Source of the DNA: Lampropedia aestuarii
GTDB taxonomy: Bacteria; Pseudomonadota; Gammaproteobacteria; Burkholderiales; Burkholderiaceae_C
Assembly (NCBI RefSeq): GCF_004803635.1
Contig: NZ_SSWX01000010.1
Span: 32,934 to 96,933 of the forward strand
Reading direction: 5' to 3'
Length of the DNA stretch: 64,000 nt
Part shown: positions 35,418 through 45,079 of the stretch, piece by piece
Position numbering within the stretch: position 1 is the stretch's first letter
Layout: every line of letters begins with the position of its first letter
The notes under the pieces: generated by a model
What the model saw: only the letters and a program-made list of their open reading frames with translations
What the model was told of the DNA's origin: nothing
Database searches by the model: none
Translations under genes and position numbers: made by a program

Positions 35418-36522
35418 TTACACGCCAAGCTTGAGCGACGCTTCAATGAAGGCATCGAGGTCGCCGTCCAGCACTTTTTGCGTGTTGGAGATTTCGACGT
35501 TGGTGCGCAAGTCCTTGATGCGGCTATTGTCCAGCACGTAGCTGCGGATCTGGTGGCCCCAGCCCACATCGGTCTTGGTGTCTTCGAGTTTTTGCTGCTC
35601 TTCCATGCGTTTGCGCATTTCAAAGTCGTAGAGCTTCGAGCGCAGGCGCTGCCAGGCTACATCGCGGTTGCTGTGCTGGCTGCGGCCATCCTGGCACTGC
35701 ACGACGATGCCGGTCGGGATATGGGTCAAACGCACGGCTGAGTCCGTCTTGTTGATGTGCTGACCCCCCGCGCCAGAGGCACGGTAGGTATCGGTGCGCA
35801 CATCCGCCGGGTTGATGTGGATCTCAATCGAGTCGTCAATCTCTGGGTAGACAAACAGCGAAGCGAACGAGGTGTGGCGACCGCCCGAGGAGTCAAACGG
35901 CGACTTGCGCACCAGACGGTGTACGCCGGTTTCGGTGCGCAGCAAGCCGTAAGCGTATTCGCCCTCGATCTTGATGGTCGCGCCTTTGATGCCGGCCACG
36001 TCACCAGGGGTTTCGTCCTCGATGGTGGTCTTAAAGCCTTTGCGTTCGGCGTATTTCAGGTACTGGCGCAGCAGCATGCTGGCCCAGTCGTTGGCCTCGG
36101 TGCCGCCAGCACCGGCCTGGATGTCGATGAAGCAGTTCAGCGGGTCAGCCTCTTGGCTGAACATGCGGCGGAACTCCAGCTCTTCAATCGGCGTTTTGAG
36201 CTCGTTGGTGGCCGCTTCAATCGCTTCCAGGCCGCTTTCATCGTCTTCTTCCTTGGCCATTTCAAACAGCTCGCTGTTGTCGGCCAGCTCCTGGGTCAGG
36301 CGCTCAAGTGTCAGCACGACGCCATCGAGCGACTTTTTCTCTTTGCCCAGCTCCTGGGCTTTTTTCGGGTCGTTCCAGACCTCGGGGTCTTCCAGGCTCG
36401 CGTTGACGGTTCTCAGACGTTCGAATTTGGCATCGAAGTCAAAGATACCTCCGTAAGTCTTGGGTGCGCTCAGTCAAGTCTTCAAGGGTTGCGCCGATGA
36501 GGTTGATGCGTTCTGCTTCCAT
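35418..36522 (-). CDS. prfB: Peptide chain release factor 2 (programmed +1 frameshift)
   Basis: Release factor 2, which reads UGA and UAA stop codons. The first 27 codons ([20 protein letters not shown] then QDLRRYL) run from ATG 36522 to an in-frame TGA at 36441-36439. A +1 shift continues as [19 protein letters not shown]. Conserved parts follow: [13 protein letters not shown] with the stop-reading SPF tripeptide, and [16 protein letters not shown] with the GGQ hydrolysis motif. Annotated as one gene across the shift. Without the shift an annotator would see a truncated gene starting near 36317. Confidence 0.95.
36436..36452 (-). promoter_or_regulatory. prfB autoregulatory frameshift site
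   Basis: On the minus strand the sequence reads CGG AGG TAT CTT TGA C: an internal Shine-Dalgarno-like AGG, the slippery CTT codon and the in-frame TGA. This matches the classical RF2 site, where low RF2 slows termination and favours the +1 slip. Confidence 0.93.
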
Positions 36523-36810
36523 GGTGTTCTTTCAAATCTTCTATCAAGCAATAGGTAGCCAATAGCGCGCGCCATGCATCTCGCAGCTGTTTACGCGCTG
36601 AAGGGGGAAATACGAAGGCGGGTATTTTCGCACGTTGCGACGATCTGAGCCACTGCCGTTTTGTCGTGTGGCTATTGGCGGCACGGCCTGGCATTGAAAA
36701 AAATTGTTTAAGAATTCGCAAAACGAATCCTTGCATCTCTATATGCAATTGGACTTGAATCCTTGCATGCGTGACCATGCAGCCATAACAAACACATTGG
36801 AGACAAGCAG

Positions 36811-37788
36811 ATGCACGTTGCAATTCGAGGCCTGATCGCAGGCGCTTTGGCCAGCCTGGTTGTTTGCGCCGCGGCTCAAACAGGCCAAAGCGCTGACTAC
36901 CCCAACACCAACATCACGCTGGTCGTGCCGTTTGCCGCCGGCAGCGGCACCGATGGTGTTGCGCGGGTCGTGGCCGAGCGCCTGGGCACGCACCTTGGCC
37001 AAACCATCATTGTTGACAACAAGCCCGGCGCCAGCGCACAGATTGCCGCGCAGTTCGTTGCGCGCGCCAAACCCGATGGATACACCTTGTTCATGACCAC
37101 CAATACCTCGCACTCTGCCAATCCATGGCTGGTCAAGGCCTTGAAGTACGACCCGATCAAGGACTTTACGCCAGTCGCACGTGTGGGCGTCTTGCCGTTT
37201 GCCTTGCTGGTCAACCCCAGCCTGCCGGTCAAGAGCGTGCAGGAGCTGATCGATTTCGCCAAGGCCAACCCCACTGCGCTGGCTTATGGCACGCCCAATA
37301 GCACGTCCTTGGTGACGTCGGAGACGCTCAAGCATGCCTCGCAAATCGAGATGGTCAGCGTGCCCTACAAATCCAGCCCACAAGCTTTGACCGATTTGAT
37401 GGGAAACCAGATCCAGGTGTACGTGGCTGATTTAGGCTCGTCGATGGGCACGATGAAAACCGACAAGGTGCGCACATTGGGCGTGACAACAGCCAAGACA
37501 ACGCCATTGCTGCCAGGCGTGCCAGCGATTGGCGAGACGATTGCCGGTTTTGATGTGACCTCTTGGAATGGCATTTTTGGCCCGGCCAATATGCCGCCAG
37601 AAGTGGCTGAGAAGATCAACGATGCGCTGCAAGTGGTGCTGGCCGACCCTGTCACGCAGGAGCAATTGGCGCAAGCCGGTTTTGAAGTCTGGCCGAGTGC
37701 GAATCCGCAAGAGTTTGCTGGCTATGTCAAAGAGCAGCTGGCTTTGTGGGGCCAGCTGGTCAATGACGCAGGAATTGAGGCGCAATAA
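36811..37788 (+). CDS. Bug/TctC-family periplasmic solute-binding protein
   Basis: 325-aa receptor with a Sec signal peptide (MHVAIRGLIAGALASLVVCA, then AAQ). Family motifs: YPNTNITLVVPFAAGSGTDG, DNKPGASAQIAAQFVARAKP, TLFMTTNTSHSANPWL and SWNGIFGPANMPPEV. No tctA/tctB permease genes are adjacent, as is common for these proteins in Burkholderiales. It is followed by CoA-transferase, cupin and acyl-CoA dehydrogenase genes, suggesting that the ligand is a carboxylate activated to a CoA ester. Confidence 0.92.
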   Translation: MHVAIRGLIAGALASLVVCAAAQTGQSADYPNTNITLVVPFAAGSGTDGVARVVAERLGTHLGQTIIVDNKPGASAQIAAQFVARAKPDGYTLFMTTNTSHSANPWLVKALKYDPIKDFTPVARVGVLPFALLVNPSLPVKSVQELIDFAKANPTALAYGTPNSTSLVTSETLKHASQIEMVSVPYKSSPQALTDLMGNQIQVYVADLGSSMGTMKTDKVRTLGVTTAKTTPLLPGVPAIGETIAGFDVTSWNGIFGPANMPPEVAEKINDALQVVLADPVTQEQLAQAGFEVWPSANPQEFAGYVKEQLALWGQLVNDAGIEAQ

Positions 37789-37805
37789 GCCGACGAAAGC
37801 CCACT

Positions 37806-39065
37806 ATGCAACATGCACCAGGCCTGGAACAAGGCCAAGAACAACAGCGAACAGCGCTGCAGGCAAAGGGGCCGCTGGCCGGCGTGAAAGTCGTCGACAT
37901 GACCTCGGTCGTGATGGGCCCGTTTGCGACGCAAATTCTGGCGGCTTTGGGCGCCGATGTGATCAAGATCGAGTCGCCCGAGGGCGACACGATGCGCCAC
38001 GTGGGCCCGATGAAACATGCGGGCATGGGGGGCATTTTCTTGCAGGCCAACCAGGGCAAACGTTCGGTTGTGCTGGACTTGAAGCAGGAGTCAGCGCGTG
38101 AGGCCTTGCTGACTTTGGTCGCGCAAAGCGATGTGCTGATCAGCAATGTGCGCCCACAGGCGATGGCGCGGCTGCGGCTGGACTATGACGAGGTCGCCAA
38201 GCGCAATCCGCGCATCATCCACGTCAGCTGCTGCGGCTTTGACCAGGCCGGACCGTATGCGGCCAAGCCTGCTTATGACGACTTGATTCAGGGCGCTACC
38301 GGCATTCCCTGGCTGACGCAGCAATACGGTGGCGGTGAACCCGCATACGCGCCTTTGACGCTGGCTGACCGGATTACCGGGCTGCATGCGGTGTACGCGG
38401 TCACCACCGCCTTGTATGCGCGCCAGATGACGGGGCAGGGCCAGGCTGTGGTCGTGCCGATGTTCGAGGCCATGGCCCAGTTTGTGCTGGGCGACCATTT
38501 TGGCGGACTGGCGTTTGAGCCGCCGCAAGGCGCGCCCGGTTATGCGCGTTTGCTGACTGCACACCGCAAGCCCTACCAGACCCGCGATGGCTATTTGTGC
38601 GTACTGATTTACAACGACAAGCACTGGCACAGTTTCTTTGCTGCGATTGGTCAGCCAGAGCGCATGCAGGAGCCGCTCTTTGCCACGCACAGCCAGAGGG
38701 CGGCCCATATTGATGCAGTCTATGCCGAGGTCACGCAGCTGATGCGCGAGCGCACTACCCAGGAATGGCAGGCGCTGCTTGATGCCGCTGATGTACCGAA
38801 TATGCCGATGGCTTCGCCGGCCAGCCTCTTGGATGACCCGCACTTGCAAGCGACCGGTTTTGTGCGCGAGTTTGAGCACCCCAGCGAAGGCCGCATGCGC
38901 ACCACTGGCAATCCGACGCAATGGTCGGCCACGCCAGTGGCGGCGCAAGCCAGCCCCGCGCCCCGCCTGGGCGAGCACACTTTAGAGGTATTGGCCGAGC
39001 TGGGCTTCAGCGACGAATTGCAAGCGGCCATGCTGGCACAGCAAGCCTGCGTGCAAGCCCCATAA
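37806..39065 (+). CDS. CaiB/BaiF-family (class III) CoA-transferase
   Basis: 419-aa transferase that moves CoA between carboxylic acids. Motifs: GVKVVDMTSVVMGPFATQIL, ALGADVIKIESPEGDTMRHV, GKRSVVLDLKQESAREAL, the catalytic aspartate region around AYDDLIQGATG, and RKPYQTRDGYLCVLIYNDKH. It starts 17 bp after the Bug receptor. With the acyl-CoA dehydrogenase downstream it would activate and oxidise the imported acid. Confidence 0.93.
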   Translation: MQHAPGLEQGQEQQRTALQAKGPLAGVKVVDMTSVVMGPFATQILAALGADVIKIESPEGDTMRHVGPMKHAGMGGIFLQANQGKRSVVLDLKQESAREALLTLVAQSDVLISNVRPQAMARLRLDYDEVAKRNPRIIHVSCCGFDQAGPYAAKPAYDDLIQGATGIPWLTQQYGGGEPAYAPLTLADRITGLHAVYAVTTALYARQMTGQGQAVVVPMFEAMAQFVLGDHFGGLAFEPPQGAPGYARLLTAHRKPYQTRDGYLCVLIYNDKHWHSFFAAIGQPERMQEPLFATHSQRAAHIDAVYAEVTQLMRERTTQEWQALLDAADVPNMPMASPASLLDDPHLQATGFVREFEHPSEGRMRTTGNPTQWSATPVAAQASPAPRLGEHTLEVLAELGFSDELQAAMLAQQACVQAP

Positions 39066-39117
39066 ACACCATGCCAGCGCGCTGTTTGCGCGCAGCATCA
39101 GCATAAGGAAATACACC

Positions 39118-39531
39118 ATGCCACGATTTTTGATTCGCGAGCAAGACGTGCCCGCTTACAGCCCGGCCAACCACCATGGCACCTCGAACCAGCGTCTGGT
39201 CTGCCAGGACAATGTGGGCGCTAAGCACATGGAGTTGGTGCTGGGAACTTTGCAAAAAGGCGGCGGTGCGCTGCCACATGCGCACCCCGGTATGGAGCAG
39301 GCTTGCTATGTGCTGGCAGGCACGGCCGAGGTTGAAGTGGAAGGCGAGTGCTTTGCGATGCAGCCAGGCGATACCTGTTTTTTTCCAGAAGACAGCATGC
39401 ATATTTTTCGCGTGACCAGTGAGGAGCCGGTGCGTTTGCTGGTTTTTTACAGCCCGCCATATGCTGAAAACCCCCAACGCGTGCGTCGGCCCGAGGCAGC
39501 GCATGCCGATTCTGCGCATGGAGAAGCATGA
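39118..39531 (+). CDS. Cupin-domain protein
   Basis: 137-aa single-domain cupin. The first motif GGALPHAHPGMEQACYVLAG provides two His and a Glu; the second motif PGDTCFFPEDSMHIFRVTSE contributes a third His. This is a normal metal-binding set, so it may be an isomerase, dioxygenase-like enzyme or sensor of the cluster's acid. It overlaps the next gene at ATGATGG (39528-39534). Confidence 0.85.
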   Translation: MPRFLIREQDVPAYSPANHHGTSNQRLVCQDNVGAKHMELVLGTLQKGGGALPHAHPGMEQACYVLAGTAEVEVEGECFAMQPGDTCFFPEDSMHIFRVTSEEPVRLLVFYSPPYAENPQRVRRPEAAHADSAHGEA

Positions 39532-40694
39532 TGGATTTTTTATGGAGCGAAGAGCAGCAGCAAATCCGTGCTGCGGTCGAGCGTGTTTGTGCGCCGTTTG
39601 ATGCCGATTACTGGTTGCGCAAAGACCAGGAAGGCGGTTTTCCGCTGGATTTTCATGCGGCGCTGGCAGAGGCCGGCTGGTTGGGCATTGCGATGCCAAC
39701 CGAGTATGGCGGCGCTGGTCTGGGTATCAGCGAGGCGGCCTTGATGATGCACACGATTGCCGCTACCGGCGCTGGCTTGTCTGGAGCATCGGCTGTGCAC
39801 ATGAATATTTTCGGCCTGCACCCAGTCGTGGTGTTCGGCTCGCAGCTGCAAAAGCAGCGCTGGCTGCCGCCCTTGATTGCGGGCCAGGACAAGGCCTGCT
39901 TTGGCGTCACCGAGCCGAATGCGGGCCTCAACACGTTGAAGCTGACAACCCGCGCTGAGCGCGATGGCGACCACTACGTGGTCTCAGGCCAAAAGGTCTG
40001 GATTTCGACCGCCCAAGTGGCCAACAAAATCCTGCTGCTGGCGCGTACGACGCCGCAGCAAGAGTGCCAAGGCACGCAAGGCTTGAGCCTGTTTTACACC
40101 GATCTGGACCGCAGCAAGATCGAGGTGCGCGAGATCGAGAAAATGGGCCGCAAGTGCGTGGATTCGAACCAGGTGTTCATTGATGGCTTGCGCATACCAG
40201 TGGCAGACCGCATAGGCGAGGAAGGCCAGGGTTTCTCTTACATCCTGCATGGCCTGAACCCGGAGCGGATTCTGATTGCGGCTGAAGCCGTGGGCCTGGG
40301 TCGTGCAGCACTGGCGCGCGCCACAGACTACGCCAAAGAGCGGGTGGTGTTTGAGCGCCCCATTGGCCAAAATCAGGGCATTCAGCACCCGCTTGCGCAA
40401 GCCTGGATGGGCCTGGAAGCGGCGCACCTGATGGTGCAAAAAGCCGCATTTTTGTACGACCGCGGCCTGTCCTGCGCCGCCGAGGCCAATGCCGCCAAAT
40501 ACCTGGCTGCAGAAGCCTGTGCGAAAGCGTGCGAAGCAGCGATCTTCACCCACGGTGGCATGGGGTATGCCAAGGAATACCATGTTGAGCGTTATATGCG
40601 CGAGTCCTGGATTCCACGCCTGGCGCCGGTGAGCCCGCAGCTGATCATGTGCTTTATTGCCGAGAAAGTGCTGGGCCTGCCCAAGTCGTATTAG
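39528..40694 (+). CDS. Acyl-CoA dehydrogenase
   Basis: 388-aa FAD enzyme. Family landmarks: FLWSEEQQQIRAAVERVCAP, ACFGVTEPNAGLNTLKLTTR (FAD-binding signature), YVVSGQKVWISTAQVAN, and AIFTHGGMGYAKEYHVERYM near the C-terminus. GGAGAAGC precedes two adjacent ATGs (39528 and 39531), either of which could start the protein. It likely dehydrogenates the CoA ester made by the CoA-transferase. Confidence 0.93.
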   Translation: MMDFLWSEEQQQIRAAVERVCAPFDADYWLRKDQEGGFPLDFHAALAEAGWLGIAMPTEYGGAGLGISEAALMMHTIAATGAGLSGASAVHMNIFGLHPVVVFGSQLQKQRWLPPLIAGQDKACFGVTEPNAGLNTLKLTTRAERDGDHYVVSGQKVWISTAQVANKILLLARTTPQQECQGTQGLSLFYTDLDRSKIEVREIEKMGRKCVDSNQVFIDGLRIPVADRIGEEGQGFSYILHGLNPERILIAAEAVGLGRAALARATDYAKERVVFERPIGQNQGIQHPLAQAWMGLEAAHLMVQKAAFLYDRGLSCAAEANAAKYLAAEACAKACEAAIFTHGGMGYAKEYHVERYMRESWIPRLAPVSPQLIMCFIAEKVLGLPKSY

Positions 40695-40728
40695 CGTGCA
40701 TCAGAGCCCATCTGCGTATCATGCCGAC

Positions 40729-41619
40729 ATGAAAACGCACTTACTGCGCTACTTTGTAGCGCTTGCAGAAGAAAAGCATTTTGGCCGCGCAGCGCAACGG
40801 CTGTTCATCACCCAGCCGCCGCTCTCGATGGCCTTGAAGGCCCTGGAGGCTGAGCTGGGCGTGAGCCTGCTCGAGCGCGATGCCAAGCACGTGCGCTTAA
40901 CGCCTGCGGGCCAGGCTTTTTTAGTGGAGGCGCGCAAGGTGCTGGCGCAGTTGCAGCATGCCAGCGAGGTCGTGCGCAATGTGGCCCAAGGCAAACTGGG
41001 TGGCTTGAAAATAGGCATCACCGGCTCGATGATTTACCGGGGTGTGCCCGGCTATTGCACGGCGTTTCGCCAAGACCATCCGCTGGTCGATATCAGCTTG
41101 CACGAAGTCTCAACCGGCGACCAACTGCGCATGCTCGCGCGTGGTGAATTGGACTTGGGCTTTCTCAATATCAGCAGCCCGACCGAGGCGCTGGATATTC
41201 TGCCCTTGGGCGAAGAGCCGCTTGTGTGCTGCCTGCCCAGCACGCATCGGCTGGCGGGGCACAAAACCATCAATTTGCAGGACTTGGCTGGCGAGACCTT
41301 TGTGATGTTTGCGCGTGAAGTCTCACCTGCCACCTACGACAACGTGATTGCCTGTTTGCAGCAGGCCGGCATCCACCCCCAAACCCGGCATGCGGCGATG
41401 CAATGGCTGACGGTGATGGCCTTGGTCTCGGTCGGCCAGGGCGTGTCCTTGGTGCCCGCCTGCATGGCGCAGCTGGGCATGAATGGCGTGCGCTTATTGC
41501 CGCTGCGCAAGATCAAGGCCGCCACGCCTGCCTATATGGCCTGGCGCAAGGATGTGCATGACAACGCCGTGCGCGATGCGTTCATTGCCAGTATCCGCGC
41601 TACGGTGCAGCGCGTGTGA
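40729..41619 (+). CDS. LysR-family transcriptional regulator
   Basis: 296-aa LysR regulator. HTH at residues 1-60: YFVALAEEKHFGRAAQRLFI followed by TQPPLSMALKALEAELG. The effector domain contains GLKIGITGSMIYRGVPGY. The pattern LLRYFVALAEEKHFGRAA is typical of BenM/CatM-like LysR proteins. It starts 35 bp after the acyl-CoA dehydrogenase on the same strand, so it is probably the local regulator although it is not divergent. Confidence 0.92.
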   Translation: MKTHLLRYFVALAEEKHFGRAAQRLFITQPPLSMALKALEAELGVSLLERDAKHVRLTPAGQAFLVEARKVLAQLQHASEVVRNVAQGKLGGLKIGITGSMIYRGVPGYCTAFRQDHPLVDISLHEVSTGDQLRMLARGELDLGFLNISSPTEALDILPLGEEPLVCCLPSTHRLAGHKTINLQDLAGETFVMFAREVSPATYDNVIACLQQAGIHPQTRHAAMQWLTVMALVSVGQGVSLVPACMAQLGMNGVRLLPLRKIKAATPAYMAWRKDVHDNAVRDAFIASIRATVQRV

Positions 41620-41626
41620 ATGGCCG

Positions 41627-41656
41627 CACCGCAGCGCCCCATAACGCGCTGCGGTG
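41627..41656. terminator. Hairpin between convergent lysR and rpiA
   Basis: CACCGCAGCG and CGCTGCGGTG form a perfect 10-bp stem with a 10-base loop. There is no U-run on either strand, so it may be a weak or Rho-assisted terminator shared by both genes. Confidence 0.5.
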
Positions 41657-41668
41657 ATGGCGCCAAGC

Positions 41669-42343
41669 TCAGAATGTCAGTGTTTTGACGCCTTCTGGGC
41701 TGCCCAGCAAGCACACGCTGGCTTTGTGATGCGCAAAAATGCCCACGGTGACTACGCCCGGCCAGACGCTGACCAGGTCCTCCATGGCTTTGGGGTCGGT
41801 GATTTGCAGGCCGCGCACATCGACAATGTGCATGCCGTTGTCGGTGACCAGCGGCTGGCCGTCTTTGGCCAGGCGCACTGTCGCTTGGCCACCTAGTGTG
41901 GCAAAGCGGCGGATGATATGGGCGCTGGACATCGGCACGACTTCAACGGGCAACGGGAATTGGCCCAGCACCTCGACCAGTTTGCTGGCGTCGGCAATGC
42001 ACAGGAATTTGTCTGCCAGGTCGGCAACGATCTTCTCGCGCGTCAGGGCCGCGCCGCCGCCTTTGACCATGAAGCCTTGGTGGTCGATTTCGTCGGCGCC
42101 GTCGATGTACCAGTCCAGCGAGGCGACTGCGCTGCTGTCCAGCACTTCGATGCCGGCTTGCTGCAGCAGTTTGGTGGTGGCCTCCGAGCTGGAGACTGCG
42201 CCTTTGAGCGGAATTGCGGCTTTGGCCAGCGCTTCGATGAATTTGTTTACAGTCGAGCCTGTGCCCACGCCCAGAATGCTGTGGGGTTGGACATAGGCCA
42301 GAGCGGCTTGGCCGACGAGGGCTTTGAGGGTATCTTGATCCAT
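41669..42343 (-). CDS. rpiA: Ribose-5-phosphate isomerase A
   Basis: 224-aa pentose-phosphate enzyme interconverting ribose 5-phosphate and ribulose 5-phosphate. Signature parts: LGVGTGSTVNKFIEALA (phosphate loop), DGADEID and MVKGGGAALTREKIVA with the catalytic Asp/Glu/Lys set. Length and ends match the family. It stands alone and is divergent from pyrD. Confidence 0.95.
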   Translation of the reverse strand: MDQDTLKALVGQAALAYVQPHSILGVGTGSTVNKFIEALAKAAIPLKGAVSSSEATTKLLQQAGIEVLDSSAVASLDWYIDGADEIDHQGFMVKGGGAALTREKIVADLADKFLCIADASKLVEVLGQFPLPVEVVPMSSAHIIRRFATLGGQATVRLAKDGQPLVTDNGMHIVDVRGLQITDPKAMEDLVSVWPGVVTVGIFAHHKASVCLLGSPEGVKTLTF

Positions 42344-42534
42344 GGTGCGAGAGAATGCCTTGTTAATGGGCTGGGCAATGCTGAATTGCCATGGCCTGGC
42401 TGCAGGTTATGGCGCAAGTGGGTGCGCAGGCAGCCTGTGCATGTGGTTTGCATGCAGCCAAACAGCCCATTGCCATTGCTGATTTGGTAAATTGTCGCGA
42501 AACAGCATTATCACTTCCTTTACACTTCGTCTTC

Positions 42535-43653
42535 ATGGACTTTTACCCTCTGATTCGGCCTTTCCTCTTTGCCTTAGATGCCGAGGTGGCCCACGATTTG
42601 ACGCTGGACTGGATCAAAAAAACCCAATCCAAACCGCTGTTGCGCAGCCTGTATGCGCAGAAAATGGTCAATGACCCGGTCACTGTGGCCGGTTTGACCT
42701 TTCCTAATCGGGTGGGTTTGGCCGCTGGTTTGGATAAGAATGCCCGCTGCATCGATGGCTTGGCCGCGATGGGCTTTGGCTTTGTCGAAGTCGGCACCGT
42801 CACGCCAGTGGCGCAAAACGGCAACTCCAAGCCGCGCATGTTCCGCATCCGCGAAGCCGGTGCCTTGATCAACCGCATGGGCTTTAACAACAAGGGGCTG
42901 GAGACGTTTTTAAAGAACGTGCAAAAGTCCAAAGTGCGCAAAGACAGCAGCCATCCGCTGCATGGTTTGCGTCTGGGCCTGAATATTGGCAAGAATGCGG
43001 CCACACCGATTGAGCGCGCAGCAGACGACTATGTGGCCTGTTTGCAGGCGGTTTATCCGTATGCGGACTACATCACCATCAATATCAGCTCGCCCAATAC
43101 CAAGAATTTGCGTGACTTGCAGTCCAACGCCAGCCTGGACGGCTTGCTGAACACCCTGGTGCAGTGCCGCGAAGAGTTGAAGAAAACCCATGCGCACAAG
43201 CCGCTGTTCTTGAAGATTGCGCCAGATCTCACGGCCGAGCAAGTGAGCCTGATTGCACAGCTGCTCGATCGCCACCAGGTCGATGGCGTGATTGCCACCA
43301 ACACCACGGTCAACCATGAGGCCGTGCAGTCGTATGAGCACGGCAGTGAGGTGGGCGGCGTCAGTGGCGCGCCGGTGCGCGATGTCAGCACCCAGGTGAT
43401 TCGCCAGCTCAGGGCCGAGCTGGGGCCGCAGTTCCCGATCATCGGTGTGGGCGGTGTGATGGCAGCAGAAGATGCAGTTGCCAAGCTCGAAGCGGGTGCC
43501 GATCTGGTCCAGCTCTACACCGGTTTTGTGTACCAAGGCCCGGCACTGGTGCCGCGCGTGGCCCAGGCGATGCAAGAGTACAGTGCGCAGCAGCAGCAAA
43601 AGCTGCAGGATGGAGCAGCGCCAGGCAGCAGTGACGCAGAAGAGCCGGCATAA
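42535..43653 (+). CDS. pyrD: Dihydroorotate dehydrogenase (quinone), class 2
   Basis: 372-aa membrane-associated FMN enzyme of pyrimidine synthesis. The N-terminal helix [20 protein letters not shown] is the class 2 quinone-tunnel extension. FMN/catalytic parts are [35 protein letters not shown] (catalytic serine), [23 protein letters not shown] and [23 protein letters not shown] 42535 marks the family start; the frame is open to 42391. The C-terminal tail is longer and more Gln/Ala-rich than usual. Confidence 0.95.
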   Translation: MDFYPLIRPFLFALDAEVAHDLTLDWIKKTQSKPLLRSLYAQKMVNDPVTVAGLTFPNRVGLAAGLDKNARCIDGLAAMGFGFVEVGTVTPVAQNGNSKPRMFRIREAGALINRMGFNNKGLETFLKNVQKSKVRKDSSHPLHGLRLGLNIGKNAATPIERAADDYVACLQAVYPYADYITINISSPNTKNLRDLQSNASLDGLLNTLVQCREELKKTHAHKPLFLKIAPDLTAEQVSLIAQLLDRHQVDGVIATNTTVNHEAVQSYEHGSEVGGVSGAPVRDVSTQVIRQLRAELGPQFPIIGVGGVMAAEDAVAKLEAGADLVQLYTGFVYQGPALVPRVAQAMQEYSAQQQQKLQDGAAPGSSDAEEPA

Positions 43654-43703
43654 GGGTGGCTGGCTAGGGGCCAACGCGCGCGCTATGGTGCGTGAGCGCA
43701 ATG

Positions 43704-43735
43704 AAAAAAGGACTGATGCGAATCAGTCCTTTTTT
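43704..43735. terminator. Bidirectional terminator between pyrD and exbD
   Basis: AAAAAAGGACTGAT and ATCAGTCCTTTTTT form a 14-bp stem around GCGA. It lies between convergent pyrD and exbD, with T-runs on both strands. Confidence 0.92.
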
Positions 43736-43752
43736 GTCGAGGGGGTGCGAAT

Positions 43753-44265
43753 TCAGTTGTTCGCTGTGGGAGCTGTGGCAGGAGCCTGGCCTGCGGCGCT
43801 GGTGCCCACGGGCAGGTTGTCTGGGTTGACGGTGCCAGCCTGGCCATCTGGTTCGGTGACAAAGCCGATTTTCGAGACGCCAGCTTCGTTGGCCAAAGCC
43901 ATCGCTCTGGCAATGCGGTCGTAGCGCACATTTTTGTCGCCACTGATGTGCAGCGCCGGCTCCTTGGCTGGGCTGTCGGCCTTTTCAATGGCCACTTTCA
44001 TGGCTTCGCGCAGCGTATCATCATCGACCGGTGTGGTGTCCAAGTAGAACTGGCCATCCTGGTCAATGCTGAGGCTGATCGTCTCTGGTTTGCTGTCTTC
44101 AGGCGCTGAGCTCGCTTGCGGCAGCTCGACATGCATCGCCTGTTTGATCACAGGAACCGTGATGATGAAGATGATCAGCAGCACCAGCATGATGTCGATC
44201 AGCGGCACCATATTGATCTCGCCCATCACATCATCGGAGTCCTGCTCCATATTTGAGAATGCCAT
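43753..44265 (-). CDS. exbD: Biopolymer transport protein ExbD
   Basis: 170-aa inner-membrane protein with one N-terminal transmembrane helix holding the proton-path aspartate (NMVPLIDIMLVLLIIFIITV) and a periplasmic domain (HISGDKNVRYDRIARAMALA). It works with ExbB and TonB to energise outer-membrane receptors. The C-terminal tail after residue about 145 is Ala/Pro/Thr-rich. It lies 6 bp after exbB. Confidence 0.95.
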   Translation of the reverse strand: MAFSNMEQDSDDVMGEINMVPLIDIMLVLLIIFIITVPVIKQAMHVELPQASSAPEDSKPETISLSIDQDGQFYLDTTPVDDDTLREAMKVAIEKADSPAKEPALHISGDKNVRYDRIARAMALANEAGVSKIGFVTEPDGQAGTVNPDNLPVGTSAAGQAPATAPTANN

Positions 44266-44271
44266 GGCCGA

Positions 44272-44988
44272 TTAGCCTTTCTTCAGCGGCAGCACCTTGG
44301 CTGCTTCGTTGCCGTGTGCCACACGGGCACCGGTGACGTAGTAGGCATGCAGGTCATGGGCAAAGCCGTTGACTTGCAGCAGCAGGGATTTATTGCCACG
44401 CACCAGGGCGTTATAGCCAATCACCGCAGGAATCGCTACAGCCAGACCGGCAGCGGTCATCACCAGCGCCTCACCGATGGGGCCAGCGACGGTGTCCATC
44501 GTGGCTTGGCCGCTTGCGCCAATGGCCAACAGGGCGTGAATGATGCCCCAGACCGTACCGAACAAACCGACAAAAGGCGCAATCGAGCCCACGGTGGCCA
44601 GAATCGACAGGCCCGACTGCAGGCGTGCAGTAAAGCTGTCAATCGCATAGCGCAGATTGCGTGTGACCCAATCGCTGATGTCCAGGCTGTCATGCAGGTG
44701 CGCTTGGGTGTTGCGATGGTGGTTGACCGCATCACGGCCTTCCAAGGTCAGCAACAGGAATGGGTTGTCGGGCTGGTTGCCCAGCGTGTTGATACCAGTG
44801 GCCAGGTCGACGCTGTGCCAGAAATCTTTCGATGGCTTGACCATGCGCTTGTAGCGCAGCAGCGAGACGCTTTTGATGATGATCACCGCCCAGGTGGCCA
44901 CTGACATCAGCAGTAGCAAGATGGCGACGGTGCGGCCAACGGCATCGGCCTGATTCCAGGCGCCTAACAATCCAAATCCGGGTTCCAT
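44272..44988 (-). CDS. exbB: Biopolymer transport protein ExbB
   Basis: 238-aa MotA/TolQ/ExbB family protein with three transmembrane segments: AILLLLMSVATWAVIIIKS, then GLSILATVGSIAPFVGLFGT and ALVMTAAGLAVAIPAVIGYN. It forms the pentameric proton channel of the TonB system. It lies between tonB and exbD, with 91 bp after tonB. Confidence 0.95.
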   Translation of the reverse strand: MEPGFGLLGAWNQADAVGRTVAILLLLMSVATWAVIIIKSVSLLRYKRMVKPSKDFWHSVDLATGINTLGNQPDNPFLLLTLEGRDAVNHHRNTQAHLHDSLDISDWVTRNLRYAIDSFTARLQSGLSILATVGSIAPFVGLFGTVWGIIHALLAIGASGQATMDTVAGPIGEALVMTAAGLAVAIPAVIGYNALVRGNKSLLLQVNGFAHDLHAYYVTGARVAHGNEAAKVLPLKKG

Positions 44989-45079
44989 GAAAACTCCTTA
45001 GCGAGGAAACAGCAATTACAAATGGTCTTGGTGAAGAGGGCATGCAAACAAGGGAATGTCTGTCTGGATGTCCGGTTTT

